From Callorhinus ursinus (Eukaryota; Chordata; Mammalia; Carnivora; Otariidae), in the NCBI RefSeq assembly GCF_003265705.1, contig NW_020312859.1, positions 1,709,745-1,773,744 of the forward strand: a DNA stretch of 64,000 nt, written 5' to 3'. This document shows, in pieces, positions 1 to 21,719 of the stretch; positions within the stretch are counted from its first letter, which is position 1, and each line of letters opens with the position of its first letter. A program made the translations under genes and the position numbers. A model generated the notes under the pieces. That model saw only the letters and a program-made list of their open reading frames with translations. It had not been told where the DNA came from and did no database searches.

Positions 1-779
1 ATGTTAGGGACCTGGGGGTAAGGACTGTGTCCATTTTGCACAGTGCAGCTGGGGCCTGGCACAGAAATGGCGCACAATATATATTAGCTGGAGAGGTAAA
101 TAAACTCAAGAAAGCATTCTGGGATGCAACTGAGACTGAAGGTTTACCAATTTAATCTTGATTCAGTTCAAACTTATAAGAACATTAGCAAACTGCCATG
201 TTTTATTATCAGCAGATGTTACAACTGATTATAACATACTCCAGTCGCAGAGTGAAGTGATGAATTGGCCTCTTAGGAGTTTGGTTGGCTTAAATTAAGA
301 CCATGGGAAGCAGATCAGCTTTCACTGCACTAATGGATGGAGTTCTGCCCTCTCCAAAGCTGAGGCTCAGGCCCTGGTCTTGCTCTTTTCTGAGGCTGTG
401 CCTGAGCAGCTGGCCAGCCCACCTCCCAGAAGACATTACTCTCTCATCTCCTGAGAATCACCCTCCTAGAACTAAGTTCAAACCAGCCTCTGTGGCTCTG
501 AATGTGAAGAAATTTCCATCTCTGACAGCTAGTGGTTTTCCCAGTTAAGCACAGAATCTGGGTGATGCTGACAATTCCTATTAATAAGAACAGCTGACAC
601 ACACAAACAGGTTCACTTCTATTTTGGGAACACAGGCATTTTTAGACTTGATGTCATTTCTGCTGAGCACACCCCTTGAGGCAGGAAGGCAGAGAGGGTG
701 ATAGGCCCCACGGTACCAAAAGGGGCTGTGACTTGAAGAGTGAAGTCACCACTTGCAGAGGTGAGAGAGTCCTCAGCTG

Positions 780-895
780 TTCTAACTCTTGCTTGTTCTG
801 AGCCACAGTTTCTTCATCTGGAAACTAGGGATTAAAATATGCCTTCTGGGTGTCAATGAGCTAATGCATGTGAAAGCATCGATCCCAGTATAGGG
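780..895 (+). repeat. MIR fragment
   Basis: In DNTTIP1 intron 4. It has the MIR core pattern of a Cys/Ser-rich stretch followed by CACAGTTTCTTCATCTGGAAA and a degraded tail. Confidence 0.6.
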
Positions 896-1069
896 TACAG
901 AGAAGCCACTTCCCTTCTGTCAGCAACAGTTCTGGGCCCTCTCTGGAGGCTAGTGGCTTGTCAGGCATCACCCCAAGTACCACGAATGAAGTGATCACAC
1001 TTCTTAGTAGAGCTCTGAGGACTAAGCCTGGGCCTACGGCTGTGCGTCTCTTGTCTGCTTGGGTCTCAC

Positions 1070-4000
1070 CTGCTCCAGGCAGCTCCGACAGGCCTCCTGG
1101 ATCAGCTGCTCCGCGTCCACCTCTTCCCCGACATTGTCTCTGACATTCAGTGCTGCCTTCTGGAAGAACTAGGGAGAAGTACAGCACAGGACAAGGTCAG
1201 AAGACCGGCTAATTTGCAACAACTTGAAGGAAACTGGATATAAAAGAGAAGCTTTTATCTTCCTCTCATACAGAAGGGAAAAGTGATTATGAATGTGGCT
1301 TTCAGATCAGACAGATCTAGAGTCAGATCCCAGCTGTACTTCCCCACTCTATCCTGTCTTAAGGAGGAAAACAATCATGGAGGTGCCCAGAGGATGGCCA
1401 TTACAGCATTAAGGTGTAAATAGTACAGAATCGAAGAATAACCTAAATGTCAATTATAGCTTAAATAAATCATGGCATATCCATACCAGGAAATAATATG
1501 CAAATATTAAAAATTACAGTAAGGATGGTATAGGAGAGTATGTTTTTGACATGAAAAGGCATTTATGATATGTTGCTAAGTGAAGGAAGCAAGGTATCAA
1601 ACAGTTTGGTATAGAATGAGCCTATTTATTTATTATTATTATTTTTTTAGATTTTATTTATTTATTTGAGAAAGAGCGAGAGAGACAGAGAGCGTGTGAG
1701 AGAGGGAGGGTCAGAGGGAGAAGCAGGTCAGAGGGAGAAGCAGGGAGCCCGATGTGGGACTTAATCCCGGGCCTCTGGGATCATGTCCTGAGCCAAAGGC
1801 AGACGCTTAACCAACTGAGCCACCCAGGTGCCCGAGCCTATTTATTTAAAACAGCAAAAAGCAAACAGAGAAAGACAAAAGAACTACAGGGATATATATT
1901 AAATTAACAGTGGTGGGGCACCTGGATGGCTCAGTTGTTGGGTGTCTGCCTTCAGCTCGGGTCATGATCCCAGGGTCCTGGGATTGAGCCCTGCATCGGG
2001 CTCCCTGCTCAGTGGGAAGCCTGCTTCTCCCTCTCTCACTCCCCCCCTGCTTGTGTTCCCTCTCTCGCTGTGTCTCTCTCTAATAAATAAAATAAAATCT
2101 TTAAAAAAAACAAAAACAAAAACAAAAAACAGTGGTGACATTATGGATGACTTCTTTCTTTTTTTGCTTATTTATAGTCTCTCAATTTTTATAATATACC
2201 TATATTACTTCTGTAGAAGGAAAAAAGAATGCCAGTGCCCTCAGTGAACAGCCCAGGGCAGACCAGAAAAGATCCTGAGAGTAGAAGGTCCTCACTGAAT
2301 TCTGACCTTGCTCAATCCGAAAGAAATGTGTGGGATGGGTGGCATGAGACCTGGCCAGGGCCCCAGGACACCAGCAGTCCCAATCAGCTGGGGAAAGGAA
2401 GGCAGAAGGTTCCTCCACTGTGGAAGAGGGACAGTTAGAGCCTGAAAACACTGAAGGACAGGTGATGGTCCCAAATGGAGGCACTAGGAACACATTTATA
2501 GTAAGAGTCCAAGTTGTGTCTCCAGAAGACAGCGTCACACAGAAAAATTCTGGTACCTATATACTGTGGGAGACAACTATGGGGACGTACTTTGTTTCCT
2601 TTCTCTTCTTTCCTTTCCTTTTCTTTTCTTCTTCTTCTTTTTTTTTTTTTTTTAATTTTAAGTAGGCTCCACGTTCCTCAACCTGGGGCTTAAACTCATG
2701 ACCCTGAGATTAAGAGTTGCATGCTTGGGGAGCCTGGGTGGTTTAGCTGTTTGTGTCCGACACTTGATTTCAGCTCAGGTCATGATCTCAGGGTCGTGAG
2801 ATGGAGTTCCACATCAGGCTCCCCACTCAATGGGGAGCCTGCTTCTCTCTCTCCCTCTGCCCCGGCCCCCACTCACATTTTCTCTCTCTCAAATAGATAA
2901 ATAAATCTAAAAAAAAAACAAACACAAACAGTTGCATGCTCAGCAAGGAGTCTGCTTCTCCCTCCCCCTGTGCCCCTCCTCCCTCTCATGCTCTCTCTCT
3001 CTCTCAAATAAATCAATAAAATCTTAAAAAAAACCCCAAAAAACCAAAAACAAAAACCCTAAGAACTGGAGATTAATACTGGCGTTCAATGTTGATTACT
3101 GGCTAAGTGAAAGCTAGCTAAAACAATCTGGATTCTTTACAGCCAGCCTGTGAGGTGGGCAGTGTGATGAATATACAGGGGTGACTGTAAGTGGACTCTG
3201 GACCTAGGAATGAAATCTGGTCCTGCATAAGGGATTCGCAAATGCTGCTGGGATAAATACAAAATTGTACGAGCTTCTGGAGAGAAATTTTCTTGAGGAA
3301 AAAATGTTTTCCTTTCCATTTTTTTTTTTTTTAAAGACTTCATTCACTTATTTGAGAGGGAGTGAGTGGGCGCGCGTGCACGTACGAGCAGAGGGAAGGG
3401 GCAGAGGGAGAAGCAGACTCCCCGCTGAGCAGGGAACCTGACATAGGGCTCGATCCCTAAACCCCGAGATCATGACCTGAGCTGAAATCAGACATCTAAT
3501 CGACTGAGCCACTCAAGAGCTCACCGAGGGATTTTATTTTTATTTTTTTAAATTTATTTTATTTTTTTTTAAGATTTTTATTTATTGAGANNNNNNNNNN
3601 NNNNNNNNNNNNNNNNNNNNNNNNNNNNNNNNNNNNNNNNNNNNNNNNNNNNNNNNNNNNNNNNNNNNNNNNNNNNNNNNNNNNNNNNNNNNNNNNNNNN
3701 NNNNNNNNNNNNNNNNNNNNNNNNNNNNNNNNNNNNNNNNNNNNNNNNNNNNNNNNNNNNNNNNNNNNNNNNNNNNNNNNNNNNNNNNNNNNNNNNNNNN
3801 NNNNNNNNNNNNNNNNNNNNNNNNNNNNNNNNNNNNNNNNNNNNNNNNNNNNNNNNNNNNNNNNNNNNNNNNNNNNNNNNNNNNNNNNNNNNNNNNNNNN
3901 NNNNNNNNNNNNNNNNNNNNNNNNNNNNNNNNNNNNNNNNNNNNNNNNNNNNNNNNNNNNNNNNNNNNNNNNNNNNNNNNNNNNNNNNNNGGGACTCCAG

Positions 4001-7000
4001 GATCATGACCTGAGCCGAAGGCAGTTGCTTAACCAACTGAGCCACCCAGGCGCCCCTCACTGAGGGATTTTAAATAGGGGATGGACACTCTTAGGTTTAC
4101 ACCTTAGAGGTCACTGGCATCTGTAGGGAGAGTGGGATGAAAGAGGGGAAGAAGAGCGGCAGTCGGGGATTACAGGAGGAGCCTGGGTAAGAGAAAATGT
4201 GAAGGCCTGAGCCAAGGAGGAGGCGAGGAAGAAGGGCATGACAGATTGTGAAGTGGAATGTATGGGACTCTGACTGGATGGGAAGATGAAAGAAAGGCAG
4301 AGTCCTTGGCTTCTGGTTTCTAAGTGAATGGTAGTCGCATTCAAATTCACGTGTCCCAAACTGAGCTCCTGATTCCCCCTGCTCATTCCTGTCTTCCTCA
4401 TAGCAAGTCAGTGGCTTGTTTTTATAGTTGCCCAGGGCAGATAACTGCTGAGTTTACTTCTCTTGTTCTTTTCCCTTGCACATCTGAATCATCAGCAAAG
4501 CTCGTTGTTACCTTTAAAATACACATGGAATCTCACGCTTTCCCAATACCTTTACTGCTAACACTCAAGCCACTATCATCTCAAGCCTCCTAACTAGTCC
4601 TCCTGCAGATGATTCTCTTCACATCAGTCAGAGCGACCCTTTAAAAATGTTCAGATTAAGTGCTCTGCTCAAAACTCTCCAAGAGCCTCTATTTTACTCA
4701 GAGTAAACCCCAACATCCTTAAAGGCTGGCCTCAAAAGGTTCTGCATGAATTGGGCCCCTATTTCCTCTCTGATTACCCCTCCTATTACCCTCCCCCTGC
4801 CCCAGTCTGCTCCAGCCACACTGGAGACACTGTTGCTTTCGATGTGCCAAGCACACTCCTGCCTCAGGGCGTCTGCCCTTGTTCCCTCTGCCTGGACTGC
4901 TTTCCCCTGATGTGTCCGCATAGCTTGTTTTTCCCTCCCTTTATTCCGGTCTCTGCTCACATGTGGCTTTCCTGGACGCTATCTATGAAACACCACTACT
5001 GTTCCCCACTGGTCACTCTCTCCCCCTTCTCTCCGGCGTTCCCTAATGTAGTACGTATCTGTTTAAAGAGGGCAGGGACACTGTTCACTTCATTCGCTAT
5101 TACATCCTCAGTGCCTTGAACAGTGCTATTATGGTGGGAGCTCAGTAAATACTTCTTGAATGAATAAACACAAGAGGAAGAGGTTTAGGAAGAAAAAGTT
5201 CAGTTCTGAATATGCTGTTTGAAGCATCTATGGGACAATCAGGTAGAGCCATGTAGAAGTTTACTTAGAAGCCTAGAAAGGAATTTTAAATAATAATAAT
5301 AATGTTGATACTGTTAAACAAGTAATAAAAACACTTATTTGAAGCATGGTGCTGAGCACATTATGCTTAAATTATTTTGTCCTCATAATAGCTTGGCAGA
5401 AGAGGTATTTAAATGACCCCCAAAGAGAGTGGGTAAAAGTTCTCAGGAGTTCAAAACTGGAAGACTTTACACCTCTGTGCGTACTAGAGAGAGCCAGGGG
5501 GATTGTGATGTAGGAAAGGCCCACCCATGGGTCTCCGTCGCTCTCACCTTCATGTACTTGTTGAAGACAGTTTGGATCTCCTCATTGATGCTAGGCTGCA
5601 GGACAGCTCGGAGTAGGTCCATGGAGATGGCGGGATCTGTGAAACTGCATTCAGGAGGGAGACACAGTCAGGCGTCATGACCCAAACATATCTTTCCTAG
5701 TCTGCCCAGCCAATTATTGACACAGGCTCCTTTAATGACAGTATTAGATAGCTTCACCTGAAAACAAGCTACATGCCCAGGTTCTGTGCAAACTACACAG
5801 ATGTATGTCTTTATTCCATTTTCATAATAACCCTATGAAATGAGTATTCCTTTTTAAAGTGTTTAACGAAATACAAAGTCTATACACTTTAACAAATAGT
5901 TTTAGTGAACATCCACTTAATCACGACCCAGGTCAAGAAATATAATCAGCATCCCGTAGGTCCATCTTGTGCTCTCTCCCTTCACTGAGAAATATACTAC
6001 TATTAGCCCCACTTTTTTCTGAACTTCCATGCTATTCTGCCTCTTTAGAGCCCTCAACCACAAAACCCAGTGAACGTTAGGGATCTCAGGCACTGCTGAG
6101 TCCATGATACCTCCTCATTTTGTACGTGAGTCCAGAGGGGGCAATGATTCAACCCAAGGTCACACACAGAATTACAGAAGCTGACTCTCCTCTTTCCTAG
6201 TCCAGTGTTCTTTCTAATGGCTGATGATCTCTTTTCAGCTCTATGCAGTGGGGACCCCAAAGGTGCCACCCAAGCCAATGCCTGGGAGGCAAATACCCAG
6301 GACCAGCCTTACCTTGTTGTCATCTGTGAGCGGCGGCCCCTTCGCTGCACCTGCCGGTGCTTTATCATTATGTTCCAGGGGTTCTGTGGGGACCAAGGGG
6401 ACATATGTCACTGAGGCCCCTGACACTGGGGTAGAGGTGGAGGGTATGAAGTTAAACGGAGACACCCCTGTTTCTCGGGTACTTTTAGCACCTCTCCCAC
6501 CCTGGGATAGGCGGGAGGGCAGCGGTTGCAAGGCCCTGCCGGGGTGGAGGAACTGAGGTAAAGTTTCCTGCCTCGAAAGTCCCAACCCCCACCTTTTCTG
6601 GGACGGCAGGAGGAAGGGAACCAGTGTTTACGGAGGGACTACTCTGGGGCAGGTGGTGTGCTGGGCGCTTTCTTCGCATTTACACCCCATCCCCATAACA
6701 ACTTTATGAGGCGGCACTAATCATCTCCATCTTACAGAAGAGGAAACTGGAGCTCAGGGGTTGACAGGACTGGCTCACGTCACCTAGCTAGGAGGGCGGC
6801 ACCAGAATTTGAATCCAGGTCGTCGGACTGCGAAAACGCCAACCCCCTGGGCAGCACCAGCCGCCGCGTTCTCTCGCCCGCGGGCCAGGGTCCCGGGAGC
6901 CCGAGGCCCAGCCGGCCCGAGCCCAGGCCCAGCCCCGGCCTCCCCGGGGGCGTCCTCACCGTGAGAACCAGCTGCCCCGCTGCGCCCGCGTCGCCCAGCT

Positions 7001-7064
7001 CGGGGCCGCCCCGCTCTGCCCCGCCGGGTCCCCGCGGCTGCTCGGCGTCGCCAGTGGCGCCCAT
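1070..7064 (-). CDS. DNTTIP1: DNTTIP1, coding exons 1-4 (5' part of gene; rest off the left edge)
   Basis: DNTTIP1 (TdIF1) is a nuclear scaffold and DNA-binding subunit of the MiDAC HDAC1/2 complex. Minus-strand coding exons are 7064-6960 (35 codons, starts MGATGDAEQP), 6383-6313, 5644-5548 and 1168-1070. All junctions are AG/GT and the frame stays open, giving the first 124 residues. Landmarks that I recognise from the human protein are QLVLT|NPWNIMIKHRQVQRRG, the TDPAISMDLLRAVLQPSINE stretch, the NKYMK|FFQKAALNVRDNVGE junction and EQLIQEACRSCLEQ. Exons 3 and 4 cover the N-terminal helical dimerisation region through which the family binds HDACs. The C-terminal SKI/SNO-like DNA-binding part is absent because intron 4 (from 1069 leftwards) leaves the window. 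No frameshift or stop was seen. It lies head to head with WFDC3, as in human. Confidence 0.95.
1633..1833 (-). repeat. CAN SINE
   Basis: Antisense tRNA-Lys-derived SINE: T-rich start, AGATTTTATTTATTT, GA-rich tract, then the reversed tRNA head ending in CACCCAGGTGCCC. A 15-bp direct repeat flanks it (1618-1632 and 1834-1848). Confidence 0.95.
1916..2127 (+). repeat. CAN SINE
   Basis: Sense copy starting GGGCACCTGGATGGCTCAG with an A-rich tail of AAAAAC units. The 10-bp duplication AACAGTGGTG is at 1906-1915 and 2128-2137. Confidence 0.95.
2641..3035. repeat. Composite of old minus-strand SINE, inserted sense SINE and a SINE 3' half
   Basis: An old antisense SINE (about 2641-2725) is interrupted by a sense copy (2726-2929) bounded by AGTTGCATGCT at 2715-2725 and 2930-2940. 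A third piece, 2941-3030, is only the 3' half of a sense SINE with its AAATAAATC tail. Confidence 0.8.
3319..3520 (-). repeat. CAN SINE
   Basis: Antisense copy with T-run, GA-rich tract and diverged head ending GAGCCACTCAAGAGC. It directly abuts the gapped SINE on its right. Confidence 0.85.
3537..4055 (-). repeat. CAN SINE containing the N gap
   Basis: T-rich left part and reversed tRNA head (ends CCCAGGCGCCC) flank the gap. A 17-bp duplication (3520-3536 and 4056-4072, one mismatch) brackets the whole element, so it is a single insertion. Confidence 0.9.
3591..3990. other. Assembly gap, 400 N
   Basis: Exactly 400 undetermined bases in DNTTIP1 intron 3. Both flanks belong to one minus-strand CAN SINE (3537-3590 and 3991-4055) that has a target-site duplication, so the gap is internal to that SINE. 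Confidence 0.99.
4595..5165 (+). repeat. LINE-2 (L2) 3' end
   Basis: Typical L2 tail order: a CTGGCCTC...GGGCCCCTA stretch, CTCCAGCCACACTGG, CTGCCTCAGGGCGTCTGCCC, CTCTGCCTGGACTGC, AGGGCAGGGACACTGTTCACTT and a terminal AGTAAATACTTCTTGAATGAAT. It lies in DNTTIP1 intron 3. The ORFs in it have no coding signature. Confidence 0.85.
5320..5450 (-). repeat. MIR fragment
   Basis: Degraded antisense MIR with GTGCTGAGCACATTATGC and TCCTCATAATAGC, in DNTTIP1 intron 3 next to exon 3. Confidence 0.5.
6095..6225 (-). repeat. MIR fragment
   Basis: Antisense MIR with CCCAAGGTCACACACAG and CTAGTCCAGTGTTCTTTC, in DNTTIP1 intron 2. Confidence 0.65.
6612..6835 (-). repeat. MIR
   Basis: Nearly full antisense MIR: GTGTGCTGGGCGCTTTC, CTTACAGAAGAGGAAACTGG and CACCTAGCTAGGAGG, in DNTTIP1 intron 1 at the edge of the CpG island. 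Confidence 0.8.
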
Positions 7065-7450
7065 GGCTCCCCCGGCCCCACAACTTCAGCCCGACTCTGC
7101 CACCGGCCGGAAAGTAGCCCCGTGACGTCATTGGAGCGCGCCGCGCGCCGACCCGGAAGGGCGCCGCGGCGAACCGCGGGGTTTCCATGGGAACCGCAAG
7201 GCCGCTTCTCGCTGGGGTCTCGGACGCCTGCCGGCGCTCTGAGCGCTGTGGCCGGGGCTTTGTCTGGGGCGCGGCCGCCTCTCGGGTGCAGACTGTGGGT
7301 GTTTGGTCCGTGAGCTCTCTCCGCTGGGCGGAGACCGGTGGAAAAGTGCGGGGAAGGAGAAGGGGAGCGGGCTCCCTGGGCTGGGGTTTGGGTGCGGAGG
7401 GGAGCACAGCGGCGCCTGCAGTTCAGTCTTTGAAAGCCGTAGAGTGGGCG
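6780..7450. promoter_or_regulatory. CpG-rich island over DNTTIP1 promoter and exon 1
   Basis: A GC-dense block with many CpGs and several runs of GCGCG, in clear contrast with the AT-rich flanks. It covers DNTTIP1 exon 1, the 5' end of intron 1 and the upstream region. This is the expected promoter type of a broadly expressed gene. CpG content was judged by eye, not computed. Confidence 0.85.
7100..7160 (-). promoter_or_regulatory. DNTTIP1 proximal promoter: CRE palindrome, inverted CCAAT, ETS-type sites
   Basis: A perfect palindromic cAMP-response element TGACGTCA lies at 7123-7130, about 60 bp upstream of the DNTTIP1 ATG. ATTGG (CCAAT on the minus strand) overlaps its edge at 7129-7133. 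GGAA-core ETS-type motifs occur at about 7106-7113 and 7152-7158. No TATA box was seen. This layout is typical of housekeeping CpG-island promoters; use of the sites is inferred. Confidence 0.6.
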
Positions 7451-7805
7451 TAATGCGGGGACCTGAAAACCCAACAAGAGGAGGGTCTGACCCATGCCGT
7501 CCCAAACAGCCACCGGGTCCCTCCAGGCTTAGGCCTCAGGGGCTGCCTCTTGCATCTGAAGGCATCATAATGAAGTTTGGGTCTTGGCCCGTTGACTCCC
7601 CAAGCCCCAGGGAGCTGGGCTTCTCTCTTCAGACAGGTGATTCTGGGATGGGGAGGGGATGTAGGGATTTAACAGCTGTGGAGTTCCCCAGAGCTCCCCT
7701 TAGCTCTGGCTTAGAGATAAGATGTTACTTTTATCAGGTCACAATATGGGGTAGTAAAAAGTACGAGTTTTTCATGTAGAAAGATCTGAGTTCCAATCCA
7801 GGATG

Positions 7806-8045
7806 ATATGGTGATTAAGAACATTGACTATGGAATTGGGCTGCCTGCCTTTGGTCTACCACCTCCTAACTGTGTGACTCTCGTTTCTTTCTGTGCCTCA
7901 GTTTCCCCATCTGTAGAGCGGGGATAATAGTACCTAATTCATAGGGTTGCAGTGAGGATTAAGTGAGTCAATTCATGTTAAGCACTTAGAACTGTGGCAC
8001 AAGTAAACCCTCAAGCAATGCTATCTGTCGTTACTATTATTAAAT
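7806..8045 (+). repeat. MIR
   Basis: Sense MIR with CTAACTGTGTGACTC, CCTCAGTTTCCCCATCTG and AAGCACTTAGAACTG. It lies between DNTTIP1 and WFDC3. Confidence 0.85.
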
Positions 8046-8049
8046 TTCA

Positions 8050-8215
8050 GTAACCACCACTTACTAGCTTTATGGCTTTGGGCATTCTTTCTCAACCCCC
8101 CTGAACCAGTTTTATCATCTCTGCAAGATTATTGTGAGGTTTAAAATAAATAATACATATAAAGCACATGTTAAGTCATCAACAAATGTTAATTATCTCC
8201 ATGCTCCAATATCAG
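8050..8215 (+). repeat. MIR-like 3' fragment
   Basis: A second, more degraded copy with CTTACTAGCTTTATGGC, AGTTTTATCATCTC and AAGCACATGTTAAG. The rest of 8215-9066 shows no repeat or exon that I recognise, apart from possible WFDC3 5' UTR just before 9067. Confidence 0.55.
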
Positions 8216-9036
8216 CCTTAAAATAATAAGGCAACTCTTTGGCACCAAACTCTTTGGCTCTATTAAGGAGATTTTTTTACTTTACTCTTTAATCTTACTG
8301 GGCTAAGCAGTCTCAGTGGATACTATTAAATATCATGTCTGACCAAAGTCATAAGCAGGACAGATAAAAGGAAAACGAAATAGAGGAAGAGGAGATGAAG
8401 AAAGGGAGTATAGATGGTCTAGACTACTTGAGTCACAGCCACTTCTTTTGGGTTCTGTCAACTAGCCTTCACACAATCCAAAAATGGCCTGTATGTAGGT
8501 CTAGACAGACCAAGATGTAGGTGCTTGGTGCATTTGTATTAGTTCTGAACAAACTCAAATATGGCTTTATTGTAGTTTTTTGATGGTTTCTAAGTAGTCT
8601 GCTCCATTCTCTGTTTTCTAGGTTGCTAGGATGAACAGGAGCCACACTGCATTTTATTAGCTTTGGTTATTATTAAGTCACGTCTCTGGTCCTTCCCTCT
8701 GTCACTTTGACTGCAGCTGTGTCCTTCCAAAGCCCTTTAGGGCTCCTTTTGATCCTGTGTCAGTGGCCATCCCTCCATTTCCCCAGCTACCGACCAGGTT
8801 CCTCCTCATTGTCCAGGGGTGTTGTGTATATTGCATTACAGAGTTTGATGATCATCATCACATGTGCCCTTTGGGAGTGCCAGGAATTTTCCCACACACC
8901 AGCAACCAGTCACTTTTCTTCTTGTCAGGAGAAGACATCCTTGGGGAATATTGCGACAGGGAAGACTTTGGGGCCGGGTTTAGGCCAGTCTCCTCGTCCT
9001 GCCCTTGCCAAGGTGTACACCTCCAGCCTGGACTGA

Positions 9037-19824
<10,788 letters not shown>

Positions 19825-20021
19825 CTGTCCTGATTTGTTCTGAGCTGCTTCGGTGACTACCGGGGGCTTGTCCTGGCTGCCAGGAGAGGGTGATGTCCTG
19901 GGGCTGTGACCCTCCTGGGGGCTCTCGTTGCCCTCTCTGCCCTGCTTCTGTTCCTGCTGCTGCCCTGAGCACGGGAAACAGTCGTGGGTTTGAGCAATGG
20001 TGTGTGGCGCTGCTTTTCCCC

Positions 20022-20027
20022 AATAAA
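20022..20027 (+). terminator. WFDC3 polyadenylation signal AATAAA
   Basis: A canonical AATAAA lies 198 bp after the WFDC3 stop codon. A T/GT-rich stretch follows within about 20-35 bp, as expected for the downstream element. Cleavage is therefore likely near 20,040-20,050. Confidence 0.85.
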
Positions 20028-20059
20028 GACTGTGCTGACTTTCTTGTCTGTGCTGTTTG

Positions 20060-21455
20060 AGGGCCAGGACGGGGAGAGAGCTAGGGGGTCTGAGCATGTT
20101 GGCAGGATTACGGGACTTAATGAGAACACTGAATGTGGGCGCTGCCCTGGTGGCGAGGGCAGAGGTGGGTGGGAGCTCAGCCTAGGCTGACTTGCCACAG
20201 ATGTCTCTCTCAAGCCTCAGGGGTGGGACCCTCAGGCCTCTTCTTGGGCCAGCTGACTTTTCTTTTATCGGAGAATGTGAGTTGGGGATGGAACAGGGGT
20301 AGGCAACTAGTTTACTGTAGTCCCTTGGATGTTCCCCCCTTGGATCTCCTTCCTTGGGGGCTGGCCCTTGGCTCCAAGGCAGGCAGTTTGTCCCCTCCAG
20401 GTAGCTTTGCTGTAGGGAGGGGTTGTCTTTAGGTTCTCAGAATATAAAAAATTAAAAAAAAAATTAAAAAATGCATACAAAATGGATCACATTCCATATC
20501 CTGGAGAAATTTATGTCATCACATTATTCTTGTAGTGGGACACCATGAAAATAGCTAATTTTAACTAGTCATCTCTTGGTGGACATTAAACCTTGTACAT
20601 ATAAATGTTGGCCCACTTTTGCAGGTAAATCTGGGGAAATTCTTTGTAGTAGAATTCTAGTTTCTCCAATAGAGCCTGACCCAAAAAAAGGCCCTCAATC
20701 AGTGTTTGTTGAATGAATGAAAAAATGAATATAATTCCCAAGTCTGTCCACTAGGAATTTGTTGAGCTTTGTAGTAGTAGAAAACCCAACTAACAGTGGC
20801 TTAGCCAATAAAGACATTTAATTTTTTCACATCAGAGTCTGGAGAGAGGCAGTGAGGCTGGTTCAGCAGCTCACCCACAGCACTCATGAACAGACTCATT
20901 TCCTCCCTCTCCCACCAACCTCAGCGTGCTGGCTTTTGTCCTCGTGAGGCTCACCTCACTGTGTAGGATAGTTGCTGCAGCTCCGGACGTCACAGCAGGA
21001 AGTTCTGTGGCGAGGGTAATGAAGACCTTCACCTCAAATGGTGCTCTCCTTTTAATCTCAGAGACCATCTTCCCTGGAAGCCGACCCCTCCCCACATTTC
21101 CCTCATCCTCTCATTGGCTGGAAAAGCAAATGTCTGCAAATGGGAAAGGGAAAATGTGACTGTCTTAAATGTGCTTCATCCTTGAGGCTGAGGGTGGGGC
21201 CCACGTGGGTTTAAAAATTGAGATTCTATTAGCAAGGAAGGAGAGAATGATTTTGGGGGAGGTAAGTAATGAACCACATGTGTCGTACTGGGCCAAAGGA
21301 CATATGCATTCAAAATTTGGACAAATTGCTAAGTAGGCAGGGCTTTTATAACAAGAAAGACAATATTAGTGCTCACCTTGAATATTGCAAAAATGTTTTT
21401 GTAATTCCCAACTCTAATGGAAAAAGGCAAGTTACAACTTAAAAAAACCTTCCAG
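20060..21455. other. Intergenic sequence downstream of WFDC3, no gene seen
   Basis: After the WFDC3 poly-A signal I find no exon with family hallmarks on either strand. A degraded repeat with AACCCAACTAACAGTGGCTTAGCC lies at about 20,760-20,900. Confidence 0.6.
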
Positions 21456-21540
21456 GCAATGAATCATGGAGCACTACATCAAAAACTAATGATGTAATGT
21501 ATGGTGATTAACATAACAATAAAAAAATTTAAAGAAGAAA
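21456..21540 (+). repeat. L1 3' tail fragment
   Basis: AATGAATCATGGAGCACTACATCAAAAAC and TGGTGATTAACATAACAATAAAAA are the carnivore L1 terminus. Confidence 0.85.
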
Positions 21541-21553
21541 AAAAAAAACTTCC

Positions 21554-21715
21554 AGGGTGCCTGGTTGGCGCAGTCAGATAAGTGTCCGACTCTTGATTTT
21601 GGCTCAGGTCGTGATCTTTGGGTCGTGAGATGGAGCCCTGTGTCCGACTCTGAGTCTGCTTAAGATTCTCTCTCCCTCTGCTCCTCCCTCAATAAATAAA
21701 TAAAAATATTTAAAA
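21554..21715 (+). repeat. CAN SINE
   Basis: Sense copy GGGTGCCTGGTTGGCGCAGTCAG with CTCTTGATTTTGGCTCAGG and an AATAAATAAATAAA tail. It is shortened in the middle. Confidence 0.9.
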
Positions 21716-21719
21716 TTAA

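Larger units (their letters stand above)
1390..2225 (+). repeat. Ancient L1 3' region, split by two SINEs
   Basis: Sequence such as AAATCATGGCATATCCATACCAGG and TTGCTAAGTGAAGGAAGCAAGGTA resembles old mammalian L1 3' sequence. It is interrupted by SINEs at 1633-1833 and 1916-2127. Confidence 0.6.

Noticed and set aside
3578..4060. Long open frames on both strands across the gap
   Set aside because: They consist almost wholly of undetermined bases inside a SINE.
6784..7513. Several long open frames in the CpG island on both strands
   Set aside because: GC-rich sequence has few stops; only the frame with spliced DNTTIP1 exon 1 is supported.
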